From JANXXV01 sp038230275 (lineage in GTDB: Bacteria; Acidobacteriota; Terriglobia; Bryobacterales; Bryobacteraceae), in contig JBBRNO010000037.1 of the NCBI GenBank assembly GCA_038230275.1, positions 1 through 48,360 of the forward strand: DNA of 48,360 bases, written 5' to 3'. Positions 41,096 through 48,360 of this stretch are shown here, piece after piece. How positions within the stretch are numbered: position 1 is the first letter of the stretch; each line of letters starts with the position of its first letter. Below the pieces are notes generated by a model that worked only from the letters and a program-made list of their open reading frames with translations, was not told where the DNA came from and made no database searches. The translations under genes were made by a program, and so were the position numbers.

Positions 41096-42298
41096 TTACG
41101 ATTTGATCGTCGCCCGGCGGTTTAGACCCTGGAACGGAAAGCGCTTCTTGAACGCCGCGAAATCGACCGTGATTCCCAGTCCCGCCGCCTCCGGCAACCG
41201 GATGGTTCCACCGCTTTGCACCGGATACGTCCCGTTGGTCAATTCCTGAAAGATCTTGTCGTCCTCGGCCTCCCATTCCTGAATGAGGAAATTACGGCAC
41301 ACCGACATGGCCGCCAGCGATGCCACATGCGCCACCGGTCCGCTGCATTGATGCGGTGCGATCTCCACGCCATAGGTTTCCGCCAGATTGGCGATCTTGC
41401 GGATCTCAGTGATTCCGCCCGCATGCATCACGTCCGGCTGAATGATGGCGGCGCCTCGGGCCTCCAGCAGCGGGCGAAATTCAAAGCGCGACAGCAGCCC
41501 TTCGCCGGTCGCAATCGGCACCGGACTTTTCGCCGCCACCTCGCCCAATCCCGCCGGGTTTTCCCGCAGCGTCGGTTCTTCCAGGAACAGCGGGTGGTAG
41601 GGTTCCAGCGCCCGTGCGAACTGGATGGCGGATCTGGTGCTGAACGTCTCGGCGGCTTCGAGGCCGATGTCCAGCTTGTCGCCCACCGCTTTGCGCACAG
41701 CCTCCACTTCCCGGATGCTTTTCTGAATGCGCTCCGATTCCGTGCCTTCCAGCGGCAGCGTCCATTTCACCGCGGTCCAGCCGCGGGCGGCCGTCTTCTC
41801 GGCGAAATCCCGAAAGCCTTCCGGGGTACGCGGGCTGAAACTGGCGCTCCAATGCGTGAAATAGGCGCGCAGATTTTTCTGCACCGGTCCGCCCAACAAT
41901 CGCCAGACGGGCACTCCCAGCCGCTTCGCCTCAATGTCCCACAGCGCGATATCCACCGCGGAAAGAGCCGACATCGTAACCGGCCCATTCCGCCAGCGCG
42001 ACAGTTGATAGTAGTTTCTGTTCCAATGCTCTTCCGGCCCCGCCGGATCCACACCCCGCATACTCTCTTCCAACCAGCGCAGCCCTTGCTCTACCACATC
42101 GGCTCGGGTCTCCAGCGTTGCCTCGCCAAGTCCGATAAGCCCGGAATCGGTATGGATTTCCAGAAATACCAAGTCGCGCCAGCGCACCGTCGCTTTATGG
42201 ATTTCAAACTTCGTAATCTTGATCTTCCCCACCGGCGCGGCCTTCGCTGCGGGCAGGAGGAGCGTAGCCGCCAGGAGTTTTCGTCTGCTGAGATGCAT
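41096..42298 (-). CDS. Tat-exported enolase-superfamily (mandelate racemase/MLE-like) enzyme
   Basis: 400 aa. N-terminal SRRKLLAATLLLPAAKAAP is a Tat signal, unusual for this mostly cytosolic superfamily. The capping domain (GLIGLGEATLETRADVVEQG) is followed by the barrel with VKWTL, and metal-ligand candidates in DIGLEAAE, FLEEP and ATGEG, then APHQCSG near the end. The Kx-K and His-Asp dyads cannot be assigned with confidence, so dehydratase, racemase or cycloisomerase activity on a sugar acid remains open. Confidence 0.87.
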   Translation of the reverse strand: MHLSRRKLLAATLLLPAAKAAPVGKIKITKFEIHKATVRWRDLVFLEIHTDSGLIGLGEATLETRADVVEQGLRWLEESMRGVDPAGPEEHWNRNYYQLSRWRNGPVTMSALSAVDIALWDIEAKRLGVPVWRLLGGPVQKNLRAYFTHWSASFSPRTPEGFRDFAEKTAARGWTAVKWTLPLEGTESERIQKSIREVEAVRKAVGDKLDIGLEAAETFSTRSAIQFARALEPYHPLFLEEPTLRENPAGLGEVAAKSPVPIATGEGLLSRFEFRPLLEARGAAIIQPDVMHAGGITEIRKIANLAETYGVEIAPHQCSGPVAHVASLAAMSVCRNFLIQEWEAEDDKIFQELTNGTYPVQSGGTIRLPEAAGLGITVDFAAFKKRFPFQGLNRRATIKS

Positions 42299-42346
42299 TC
42301 GATGGGATGATATCGCAGGTGGTGCGTTGTGCGGTAAAACTGAACT

Positions 42347-42895
42347 ATGCGACGAAATGCATTGCGTTGTCTGCTGCTCTCACTGTCCGCTGTGACGTTC
42401 GTGCACGCAGAGGATGCGCCAAAGCCAGTGGGTTTTCGCGCCGAGTTTCTTGCTCAACTGGACGATGTTCAGAAGAAGGCGGTCAGCCTGGCCAACGCCG
42501 TGCCGGAGGAGAAGTACGCCTGGCGTCCTACGGAGGGCGTGCGCTCAGTAGGCGAAGTTTTCGTACACATCGCCAGCGCCAACTATGGCATTCCCGTATT
42601 TCTAGGCATGAAGCCGCCCGCCGGCCTGGACCGGGATGCCGAAACGAAGATTACCTCCAAGGACAAGGTTGTAGAGTTGTTGACGGAGTCCTTCGAGAAC
42701 GTACGGAAGACAGCGCTGAGTATTCCGGATGCCGATCTGGACAAAACGGTAAAGTTTTTCGGCGGCAAGATGGCCACAAAGCGAGCGGTTCTGCTTCTGA
42801 TGGCAACGCATATGCATGAACATCTGGGCCAGGCAATCGCCTATGCCCGGATGAATAATGTAATTCCACCATTGTCCACGGGGAAAAGTGAGTAA
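42347..42895 (+). CDS. Exported DinB-like four-helix protein
   Basis: 182 aa with a signal peptide (ALRCLLLSLSAVTFVHAE). DinB-fold pattern: AVPEEKYAWRPTEGVRSVGEVFVHIASANY, in two segments of helix-loop, and a C-terminal MATHMHEHLGQAIAYARMN. The three histidines (VHIA, HMHEH) form the usual metal site. Exported DinB proteins are common in acidobacteria; enzymatic role unknown. Its stop overlaps the coproheme decarboxylase start by eight bases. Confidence 0.85.
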   Translation: MRRNALRCLLLSLSAVTFVHAEDAPKPVGFRAEFLAQLDDVQKKAVSLANAVPEEKYAWRPTEGVRSVGEVFVHIASANYGIPVFLGMKPPAGLDRDAETKITSKDKVVELLTESFENVRKTALSIPDADLDKTVKFFGGKMATKRAVLLLMATHMHEHLGQAIAYARMNNVIPPLSTGKSE

Positions 42896-43724
42896 CATGC
42901 AACAGATCGAAGCAACTGTGGCTGCAATGCCGCCGGTACCACTAACGCTGGAGGGCGCCAGCGTTCTTCATCAGATGATGCGCATCAAGTGGGCCGCCTG
43001 GAAGGCCTTGCCCGTAGCCGCGCGTGCCGAGTTGATCGCCGAAGCCACGGTGGCGCTTGCGGCGATGGAGCAGGAAAAAAGCGCCGCCTTCTCGCTCATC
43101 GGACACAAGGGCGACCTGCTGCTGGTGCATTTTCGAACCAGCTTTGACGAGTTGAATCGAGCGGAGCTGCAATTGGCGCGGTTGGGGATCTCCGACTATC
43201 TGGAGACCACATCGTCGTATCTGTCGGTGGTGGAGCTTGGGCTCTATGAATCGACGTCGAAGGTATATGCCGCGCTGGCCGCCAAGGGCATCGCCCCTTA
43301 TTCACCGGAATGGAAGTCGGAGATTGAAGTGGTGATGGCGCGCCAGAAAGAAGCGATGCATCCCAGACTCTATCCTGAAGTTCCGCCGCACAAGTACATC
43401 TGTTTTTATCCCATGGACCGGCGCCGCGGGGAGCTGAAAAACTGGTACCAGGTGCCGATGGCGGATCGTCAGGCGATGATGCACGAGCATGGGATGATCG
43501 GACGGCGCTACGCGGGCGAAGTGAAGCAGATCATCACCGGCTCTATCGGTTTCGACGACTGGGAATGGGGGGTAGATCTGTTCGCTGACGACCCGTTGGT
43601 ATTCAAGAAGCTGATCTATGAGATGCGCTTTGACGAAGTGAGCGCCGTTTACGCGCTTTTCGGAACTTTCTATGTCGGGGTCCGCTGTCCGGCCGCCGAT
43701 CTCGGCACACTCTTCAACGGTTGA
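42888..43724 (+). CDS. hemQ: Coproheme decarboxylase (HemQ/ChdC)
   Basis: 278 aa; last step of coproporphyrin-dependent haem synthesis. The C-terminal half closely follows the Firmicutes-type enzyme: YICFYPMDRRRGELKNWY, MMHEHGMIGRRYAG with proximal haem ligand H201, QIITGSIGFDDWEWGVDLF and EMRFDEVSAVYALFGTFYVG. The N-terminal half is the related chlorite-dismutase-like domain. Start is GTG at 42888 (GGGG four bases upstream); ATG at 42897 is possible. No other haem-synthesis genes are adjacent. Confidence 0.92.
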   Translation: MSNMQQIEATVAAMPPVPLTLEGASVLHQMMRIKWAAWKALPVAARAELIAEATVALAAMEQEKSAAFSLIGHKGDLLLVHFRTSFDELNRAELQLARLGISDYLETTSSYLSVVELGLYESTSKVYAALAAKGIAPYSPEWKSEIEVVMARQKEAMHPRLYPEVPPHKYICFYPMDRRRGELKNWYQVPMADRQAMMHEHGMIGRRYAGEVKQIITGSIGFDDWEWGVDLFADDPLVFKKLIYEMRFDEVSAVYALFGTFYVGVRCPAADLGTLFNG

Positions 43725-43923
43725 GAGGAACTGTCGCCAATCCCACTTATATTGTATGGGGTCGGTAGTATTAGGCCTGTTGTTGATGGCGCTGGATACA
43801 ATCTCGATAGTTTTTCTGGGGAAGCGCTGCCGGGTTGGCAAGAGCCGGGTATCGCCTGGATGGCAATTCAGGGCAGGCGGTCTGGAACGTCTTACGCACA
43901 CCGGCTCGCCGCGCGTTTTCTCC

Positions 43924-44091
43924 ATGCAGCTATATTTTGCTCACGTGAATGGAGTGTCTATCCACAAGCTCTCTCGGGATTTAAAGCTTCCCGAAGATTG
44001 GGTAGAAGAAAGCGTCGAGGCCGCGAGGATGTGCGTCGAGTTTGATCTGCCGGTGGGCGCGGACTCACCGGAAATCACGTCTCGCCACTAG
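43924..44091 (+). CDS. Small HTH-like protein, possible gene
   Basis: 55 aa beginning MQLYFAHVNG. The segment VSIHKLSRDLKLPEDWVEES, then VEAARMCVE, has helix-turn-helix spacing and resembles short acidobacterial proteins I have seen with the same LPxxWVEExIEAAR pattern. No ribosome-binding site is visible. A longer in-frame reading from 43756 exists but looks non-coding. The flanking bases 43725-43923 and 44092-44308 hold no gene I can support. Confidence 0.4.
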   Translation: MQLYFAHVNGVSIHKLSRDLKLPEDWVEESVEAARMCVEFDLPVGADSPEITSRH

Positions 44092-44308
44092 CGGTTCGCG
44101 ATCTTGACGCGAAGTCCGCTCTTCGCGGATTCTGGGCATTCCCTGGACCGCCGCTTTGGTTCCCGCCGCCAAACACCAAGTAGAAAACCGGAAGCCATGG
44201 AATGCTGGTGTAGGTGCCGATTCGTTGATCACCCGGCTGAACTGGTCCGGCTGCCGCCAGCCGATATCCTTCGGGCTGGTCTATCTCGCGTAAACCTCCG
44301 GCAGCGAA

Positions 44309-44693
44309 CTACGTGAAGAACTTCTCAAACGAGATGAAGCGCACGCTGACGGATTCCACGGGTAGCGCGACGTATGATACGGTGTCGGTCTGTGATGCGC
44401 GGATGCTTCGCGATGAGGCGTCCTTCATCCCGTCGCAGATCTTGCTGCACTTAGCGTCCCCTTCGGCACACAAGCATGCTCAAAGGAATCGGGACCGTAC
44501 ACTGCAATCTCAAACCAGTGACCAAACCGCTTCCCAGCGGCAACGAAGGGGAAGGTGCGCGAGATTGCTGGTTTCAACTTCCCGGTCTCAACGAGTTCAA
44601 GTCTTCATTCGCCACCTGAATCAACCGCGGGGTGGGAGTCTTTTTCGCGGCTGCCAGTGCGGGGGCGAAGACCAATAGCAGAATGGCTTGCGT
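44309..44693 (-). pseudogene. Frameshifted exported-protein gene remnant
   Basis: Read on the minus strand in three successive frames, the region gives one plausible protein. First a signal-like stretch AILLLVFAPALAAAKK with TPRLIQVANEDLN (44693 to about 44600). Then, after a shift, ETGKLKPAISRTFPFVAAG and KRFGHWFEIAVYGPDSFEHA (to about 44465). After a second shift comes GDAKCSKICDGMKDASSRS and VSYVALPVESVSVRFISFEK to a stop at 44309. No start codon is left in the first frame. The family is unknown. Two sequencing errors would mimic this decay. Confidence 0.6.
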
Positions 44694-44790
44694 GTGCGTA
44701 GGGTGTCTTCAGGCATCCTACAGTATTCGTTATGCTGGTTGTTTGCACTGTCCACATGTGATAATTTCCTTGTACGAACCAGGAGGCCAA

Positions 44791-45660
44791 ATGGACCGCC
44801 GGAAATTTCTTTGCAAGACCGCAGCTGCATCGGGCATGGTTGCCCTCCATGCGTTTCCTTATCATCTATTCGCTGCTACTACCAAGAAACTGGCCACGGA
44901 CCGGATCTTCCTGGGCCCTAGAAAGATTGAGCTGAGCCGTCTGGCGATGGGCACCGGAACAAACGGCGCCGGCGGAAGCTCGAATCAAACGAAGAAGCTG
45001 GGCTTGCACGGTGTTGCCGAATTGTTCCGTGCCGGTTACGACCAGGGCCTTACCTTTTGGGATTCGGCCGACCAGTATGGTTCGCATCCACACCTGCGGG
45101 AAGCTTTGAAAACAGTTCCGCGAGACAAAGTCACCATCCTTTCCAAGACCCACGCCTCGACTGAGAAAGAGATGAAAGCGGATCTCGACCGGTTCCGCGG
45201 CGAGCTCAACACAGACTACATCGATATCCTGCTGCTGCACAATATGCAGGACGCCAACTGGCCTGATAAGAAAAAGGGCGCGATGGCCGTAATTTCCGAA
45301 GCGCAGCAGAAGGGGATTGTGCGCACGCACGGCACTTCTTGTCACACGATTGAGGCGCTGCGGACTTCATCGAAACATCCATGGGTGGAAGTGGATTTGG
45401 CGCGCATCAATCCGGCACAGGTGGCCATGGACGCCGATCCCAAGACGGTGATCTCGGTCCTGCGAGAGTTCAAGGCCGCAGGGAAGGGCGTCATCGGAAT
45501 GAAGATTCTGGGCGCTGGCCGTCTGCGCAACGAAGCCGACAAATGTTTGCAGTTCGCGTTATCGCTGGACTGCGTGGATTGCTTTACCATCGGGGGCGAA
45601 AGCCGTGCCGAGATGGAAGACTTGCTGTCGAAGATACCGGCGGCGAGCGTACGCGGTTAA
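44791..45660 (+). CDS. Tat-exported aldo/keto reductase
   Basis: 289 aa from the ATG at 44791, preceded by a near-perfect AGGAGG. DRRKFLCKTAAASGMVAL is a Tat signal. The barrel has TFWDSADQYGSH (catalytic Asp/Tyr), TILSKTH (Lys) and IDILLLHNMQD (His region), GIVRTHGTSCH and MKILGAGRLRNE. Tat-exported aldo/keto reductases fold with cofactor before export; NADPH in the periplasm is scarce, so the physiological redox partner is unclear. First gene of a four-gene run. Confidence 0.9.
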   Translation: MDRRKFLCKTAAASGMVALHAFPYHLFAATTKKLATDRIFLGPRKIELSRLAMGTGTNGAGGSSNQTKKLGLHGVAELFRAGYDQGLTFWDSADQYGSHPHLREALKTVPRDKVTILSKTHASTEKEMKADLDRFRGELNTDYIDILLLHNMQDANWPDKKKGAMAVISEAQQKGIVRTHGTSCHTIEALRTSSKHPWVEVDLARINPAQVAMDADPKTVISVLREFKAAGKGVIGMKILGAGRLRNEADKCLQFALSLDCVDCFTIGGESRAEMEDLLSKIPAASVRG

Positions 45661-45675
45661 ACTTAAGGGAGACCT

Positions 45676-46230
45676 ATGTCCAAAATCAATCGTTACTTGA
45701 TGTGTACACTCGGTGTGGCTGCGCTGGCAGCCGGCGTATTCGCCGCCGACGATAAGAAGCCAATGGCTAAGAAAGGGGCAGGCCCCGGAATTCTGCAGCC
45801 GCAGATGAAGGTGGAAGGCGGCAGCTACGAGGCGCCAATGGGCAAACTCGGGACTGCCGAAGGAGATCTCTGGAGCGCCACAACCGTAGGCGCCGCTGTA
45901 GACGGCAAGCCGAATCCGGGTGCCAAACAGGCCACGCTGGTGGGTGAAATCGTCGACTTCTCCTGCTACCTGCAGATTGGCAAACATGGCGAGAAGCATC
46001 GCGCCTGCGCGCAAAAGTGCTTCAACAACGGTCAGCCAATCGGATTGATGACTTCGGACGGATCGCTCTACATGTTGATGGACGAAGAGCACGATCTGCG
46101 CCGCGACGGGCAGACTGATTTCCGCAAGGCCGCGGCGGACCATGCTGGCCACATCATGGAAGTAACGGGCACCCAGTCGTCGTTCGGCGGCTTCAAGGCT
46201 CTTTACGTCCATGGCTTTATAAAGAAATAA
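45676..46230 (+). CDS. Exported cysteine-containing protein, function unknown
   Basis: 184 aa with signal peptide (MCTLGVAALAAGVFA). The conserved-looking core is GEIVDFSCYLQIGKHGEKHR, ACAQKCFNNGQPIGLMTSDG and then GHIMEVTGTQ. Three cysteines plus several histidines could bind a metal or haem. Similar cores occur in exported proteins of acidobacteria and planctomycetes, without a known role. It lies between the aldo/keto reductase and the MauG-type peroxidase (gaps of 15 and 6 bases), preceded by an AGGGAGA site. Confidence 0.78.
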   Translation: MSKINRYLMCTLGVAALAAGVFAADDKKPMAKKGAGPGILQPQMKVEGGSYEAPMGKLGTAEGDLWSATTVGAAVDGKPNPGAKQATLVGEIVDFSCYLQIGKHGEKHRACAQKCFNNGQPIGLMTSDGSLYMLMDEEHDLRRDGQTDFRKAAADHAGHIMEVTGTQSSFGGFKALYVHGFIKK

Positions 46231-46236
46231 TCGACT

Positions 46237-47265
46237 ATGTGGAAACGAAAGATGTGGCTGGCGGCAATTGCTCCAGCCCTTTTTCTTCTAGCGGCGCAAG
46301 CTGCCCAGAAGAAAACAGCGGCGCCGGAGGGTCAGGTGCCGCTCGGCCTTGTCCCCATTCAGTGGCCGGCCGATAATCCATATTCCAAGCAGAAGGTGGA
46401 ACTGGGCCGGCTGCTCTATTTTGATAATCGCCTTTCAGCCGACAACAGTGTCTCCTGTGCCAGTTGCCACCATCCGAAGTTCGCCTTCGCGGACGGTTCA
46501 GCGGTTTCGACGGGTATCAAGGGCCAAAAGGGCGGGCGAAGCGCTCCCACGGTGTTCAATCGCGCCTACAGTCTGGCGCAATTCTGGGACGGCCGCGCCG
46601 CCACTTTGGAAGACCAGGCCAAGGGACCAATGGCGAATCCTCTTGAAATGGGCAACACGCACGAAGGTGTTGTCACAAGGGTGAAGAACGTCGCCGGTTA
46701 CAAGGTTTTGTTTGAGGAAGTGTTCGGCGCCGGCGAGATCAATATCGATCAGGTGGCGAAGGCTATCGCAACTTACGAGCGCACGGTGCTCTCCGGTAAC
46801 TCTCCCTATGATCGCTTTCGCGCCGGTAAGAAGTCCGCCATGACTTCACCGCAGATCCGGGGCTACGACGTTTTCGTGAACAAGGCCAAGTGCGACCAAT
46901 GCCACGAAGGAATCAATTTCACCACCAATGCTTATCATAATTTGGGGGTGGGGACGGACAAGCCGAATCCCGATGAGGGACGCTCCGCATTCACCAAGAA
47001 TGCCGCCGATTGGGGTGCTTTCAAGACGCCGACTCTGCGCGAGATTGCGAACACGGCGCCTTACATGCACGATGGCAGCCTGAAAACCTTGCGCGATGTT
47101 GTGGATTTCTACGATAAGGGCGGCATTCCTAACAAGAATCTGGATGAGAAAATTAAGGCCCTGCATCTGACAGAGCAGGATAAAAACGATTTGGTTGAGT
47201 TTCTGAAAGCGTTAAGCGGTGAGGGCTGGCAGACGGCCACGGTCCCCACCAAGTTCCCCGAATGA
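46237..47265 (+). CDS. Dihaem cytochrome c peroxidase (MauG/CcpA family)
   Basis: 342 aa, signal peptide in the first 22 residues. Two haem motifs: CASCHH (C74/C77/H78) and CDQCHE (C219/C222/H223). Also seen are LGRLLYFDNRLSADNSVSC, APTVFNRAYSLAQFWDGRA, GPMANPLEMG and TPTLREIANTAPYMHDGSLK, all typical. It reduces hydrogen peroxide or, in the MauG branch, oxidises a protein partner in the periplasm. Overlaps the substrate-binding protein gene by ATGA. Confidence 0.94.
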   Translation: MWKRKMWLAAIAPALFLLAAQAAQKKTAAPEGQVPLGLVPIQWPADNPYSKQKVELGRLLYFDNRLSADNSVSCASCHHPKFAFADGSAVSTGIKGQKGGRSAPTVFNRAYSLAQFWDGRAATLEDQAKGPMANPLEMGNTHEGVVTRVKNVAGYKVLFEEVFGAGEINIDQVAKAIATYERTVLSGNSPYDRFRAGKKSAMTSPQIRGYDVFVNKAKCDQCHEGINFTTNAYHNLGVGTDKPNPDEGRSAFTKNAADWGAFKTPTLREIANTAPYMHDGSLKTLRDVVDFYDKGGIPNKNLDEKIKALHLTEQDKNDLVEFLKALSGEGWQTATVPTKFPE

Positions 47266-48254
47266 ACATACAATTCTGTTTCCTCCGCGGTCTGGCTTTG
47301 GCCGGCATCGTCCTCACGCTGCCGTTCCTGGTTGGCTGCAAGAAAGATGACCGAAAAGTGATTGGCGTTGTTCCAAAGGGCAGGGCTCATCTGTTCTGGC
47401 AGTCCGTGCACGCCGGCGCCGCCAAGGCGGCCCAGGAGAACAACATTGAAATCGTCTGGAATGGCCCCGCCACCGAGACTGATTTCAACGGCCAGCTTCA
47501 AATCGTGGACGCCATGATCAACCGCCATGTGGATGCCATTGCGTTGGCCCCCATCGATAAGACGGTAATGGTCAGTGTGGTGGAGCGCGCCGCGCGCGAG
47601 AAGATCCCCGTCATCATCTTTGATTCAGCGGTAGACACAGACAAGTTCGCCTCGCAGGTGGCGACCGACAATTACCAGGCCGGCCAGGTGGCTGCCGCTC
47701 GCATGGGGTCGGTTACTGGAGGCAAAGGCAAAATCGTGATCGTCGCCGTGCAGGCGGGCGCCGCTTCCACTATGGCGCGCGAGCAGGGGTTTGAAGACGC
47801 CATCCACAAGGATTTCCCGGGCATCGAGATCGCTGATAAGCGCTACGGCGAGGCCGATTTCGCCAAGTCCCTTCGCGCGGCGGAGAACATGTTGACCGCG
47901 CATCCGGATTTGGTGGGAATGTTCGCTTCCAATGAGTCCAGCACCGTCGGTGCCGCCCAGGCGTTGAAAGGCCGCAAAAGCGCCATCAAGTTAGTAGGAT
48001 TTGACGCAGGTCCAACCCTGGAGGCGGATCTGCGGTCTGGAGTGATCGATTCACTGGTGGTACAACACCCATTTAAGATGGGCTATGAATCGATTATGGC
48101 GGCGGTGACGATTTTCAAGGGCGGGACGCCACAAAAGATTAACAATCTGGCGCCTCGACTGGTTTTAAAGGAAGATCTGGATAAGCCCGACGTGCAAGCG
48201 CAATTGAATCCGGATTTGAGGTTCTTCGCTGTTTCAAGTGGGTTGACAAGATAG
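47262..48254 (+). CDS. ABC sugar-type substrate-binding lipoprotein, 3' end altered by IS
   Basis: 330 aa. Lipoprotein signal with lipobox LVGC (C26). The rest is a periplasmic-binding-protein type 1 (RbsB-like) fold: IGVVPKGRAHLFWQSVHAGA, DAIALAPIDKTVM, PVIIFDSAVD, VATDNYQAGQVAA, GMFASNESSTVGAAQAL and LVGFDAGPTLEADL. No permease or ATPase gene follows. The last ten codons (after NPDL) fall in sequence shared with the adjoining ISL3 element, so the natural C terminus has probably been replaced. Confidence 0.92.
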   Translation: MNIQFCFLRGLALAGIVLTLPFLVGCKKDDRKVIGVVPKGRAHLFWQSVHAGAAKAAQENNIEIVWNGPATETDFNGQLQIVDAMINRHVDAIALAPIDKTVMVSVVERAAREKIPVIIFDSAVDTDKFASQVATDNYQAGQVAAARMGSVTGGKGKIVIVAVQAGAASTMAREQGFEDAIHKDFPGIEIADKRYGEADFAKSLRAAENMLTAHPDLVGMFASNESSTVGAAQALKGRKSAIKLVGFDAGPTLEADLRSGVIDSLVVQHPFKMGYESIMAAVTIFKGGTPQKINNLAPRLVLKEDLDKPDVQAQLNPDLRFFAVSSGLTR

Positions 48255-48360
48255 ATCAAGTTTGCCGGCGATGAGGTAGATGATGCTGGCAAAGTTGCGG
48301 TTGGAACGATATCCTCGGGCTTTGGCTTTGGCGGCTTGGACCAGACTATTAATACCTTCG
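48234..48360 (-). mobile_element. 3' end of an ISL3-family insertion sequence (transposase C terminus, partial)
   Basis: On the minus strand, 41 codons run in from the window edge to a stop at 48236-48234. They read EGINSLVQAAKAKARGYRSN then RNFASIIYLIAGKLDL, the C-terminal pattern of IS204/IS1001/IS1096/IS1165 (ISL3) DDE transposases. The element end probably lies near 48220 (GGTTCTTCGCTGTTTC). The coding part overlaps the binding-protein gene by 21 bases. The rest of the IS lies beyond the window. Confidence 0.85.

Noticed and set aside
43302..43925. Minus-strand frame of 207 codons across the end of the coproheme decarboxylase gene
   Set aside because: Most of it is antisense to conserved codons and the rest shows no motif.
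44510..44693. Resemblance of LELVETGKLKPAISRTFPF to the C terminus of zinc-type alcohol dehydrogenases
   Set aside because: The preceding segment is a signal peptide and the following one is cysteine-containing and unlike that family, so a broken exported protein fits the whole region better.
1..48360. CRISPR arrays, rRNA, tRNA, prophage or integrated-element signatures
   Set aside because: No regularly spaced repeats, RNA gene folds, phage structural genes or integrase/att pairs were seen; the only mobile element is the partial IS at the right edge.

Overview
The window looks like a chromosomal segment from a GC-rich Gram-negative bacterium, most likely an acidobacterium of the Solibacter/Bryobacter group. 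This rests on several features together: paired exported proteins with planctomycete-type cytochrome and DUF1549/DUF1553, DUF1501, DUF1592 and DUF1552 domains; an exported protein that opens with the domain first described as the 'Solibacter uncharacterized C-terminal domain'; NHL-repeat and glycine-zipper secreted proteins; and many Tat-type RR signal peptides. The lineage call is inference; no rRNA gene is present.

Layout. 1-4.5 kb: a housekeeping operon (prs, rplY, pth, rpsF, rpsR, rplI, then an SDR oxidoreductase) behind a good sigma70-type promoter, closed by a long inverted repeat. 4.6-6.5 kb: a HEAT/SEC-C protein and a YbjQ-type protein. 6.5-14.3 kb: two consecutive DUF1549/DUF1553 + DUF1501 gene pairs. 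14.3-19.2 kb, opposite strand: DUF1592-type cytochrome protein, DUF1552 protein and a degenerate nucleoside-hydrolase-like protein. 19.3-21.1 kb: a two-gene unit of a 151-aa protein and a DyP-type peroxidase, followed by the 3' remnant of an endonuclease III gene. 21.3-25.7 kb: a serine hydrolase and small exported proteins. 25.8-28.2 kb: sucC-sucD-ndk with ATGA overlaps. 28.3-31.2 kb: trpD and the Solibacter-domain protein with four tandem Ig-like modules.

31.3-36.2 kb holds the most system-like locus: an OmpR-type response regulator, a CheY-like receiver, a coiled-coil porin, a cupredoxin-like protein and a membrane histidine kinase, packed as one operon behind an 11-bp-spaced direct repeat. 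A surface/periplasmic sensing circuit, perhaps for copper or a redox ligand, is plausible but unproven. Its 3' end overlaps a convergent haem-binding-domain gene by 137 bp.

36.8-43.7 kb: small zinc-ribbon protein, NHL-repeat protein, membrane protein, secreted protein, an orphan CpaF-type ATPase, a Tat-exported enolase-superfamily enzyme, a DinB-like protein and a coproheme decarboxylase. 43.7-44.8 kb is decayed, with a small HTH-like ORF and a frameshifted exported-protein pseudogene. 44.8-48.25 kb: aldo/keto reductase, cysteine-containing exported protein, MauG-type dihaem peroxidase and an ABC substrate-binding lipoprotein whose end runs into the 3' end of an ISL3-family insertion sequence cut by the window edge. 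Haem enzymes and exported redox proteins recur throughout.
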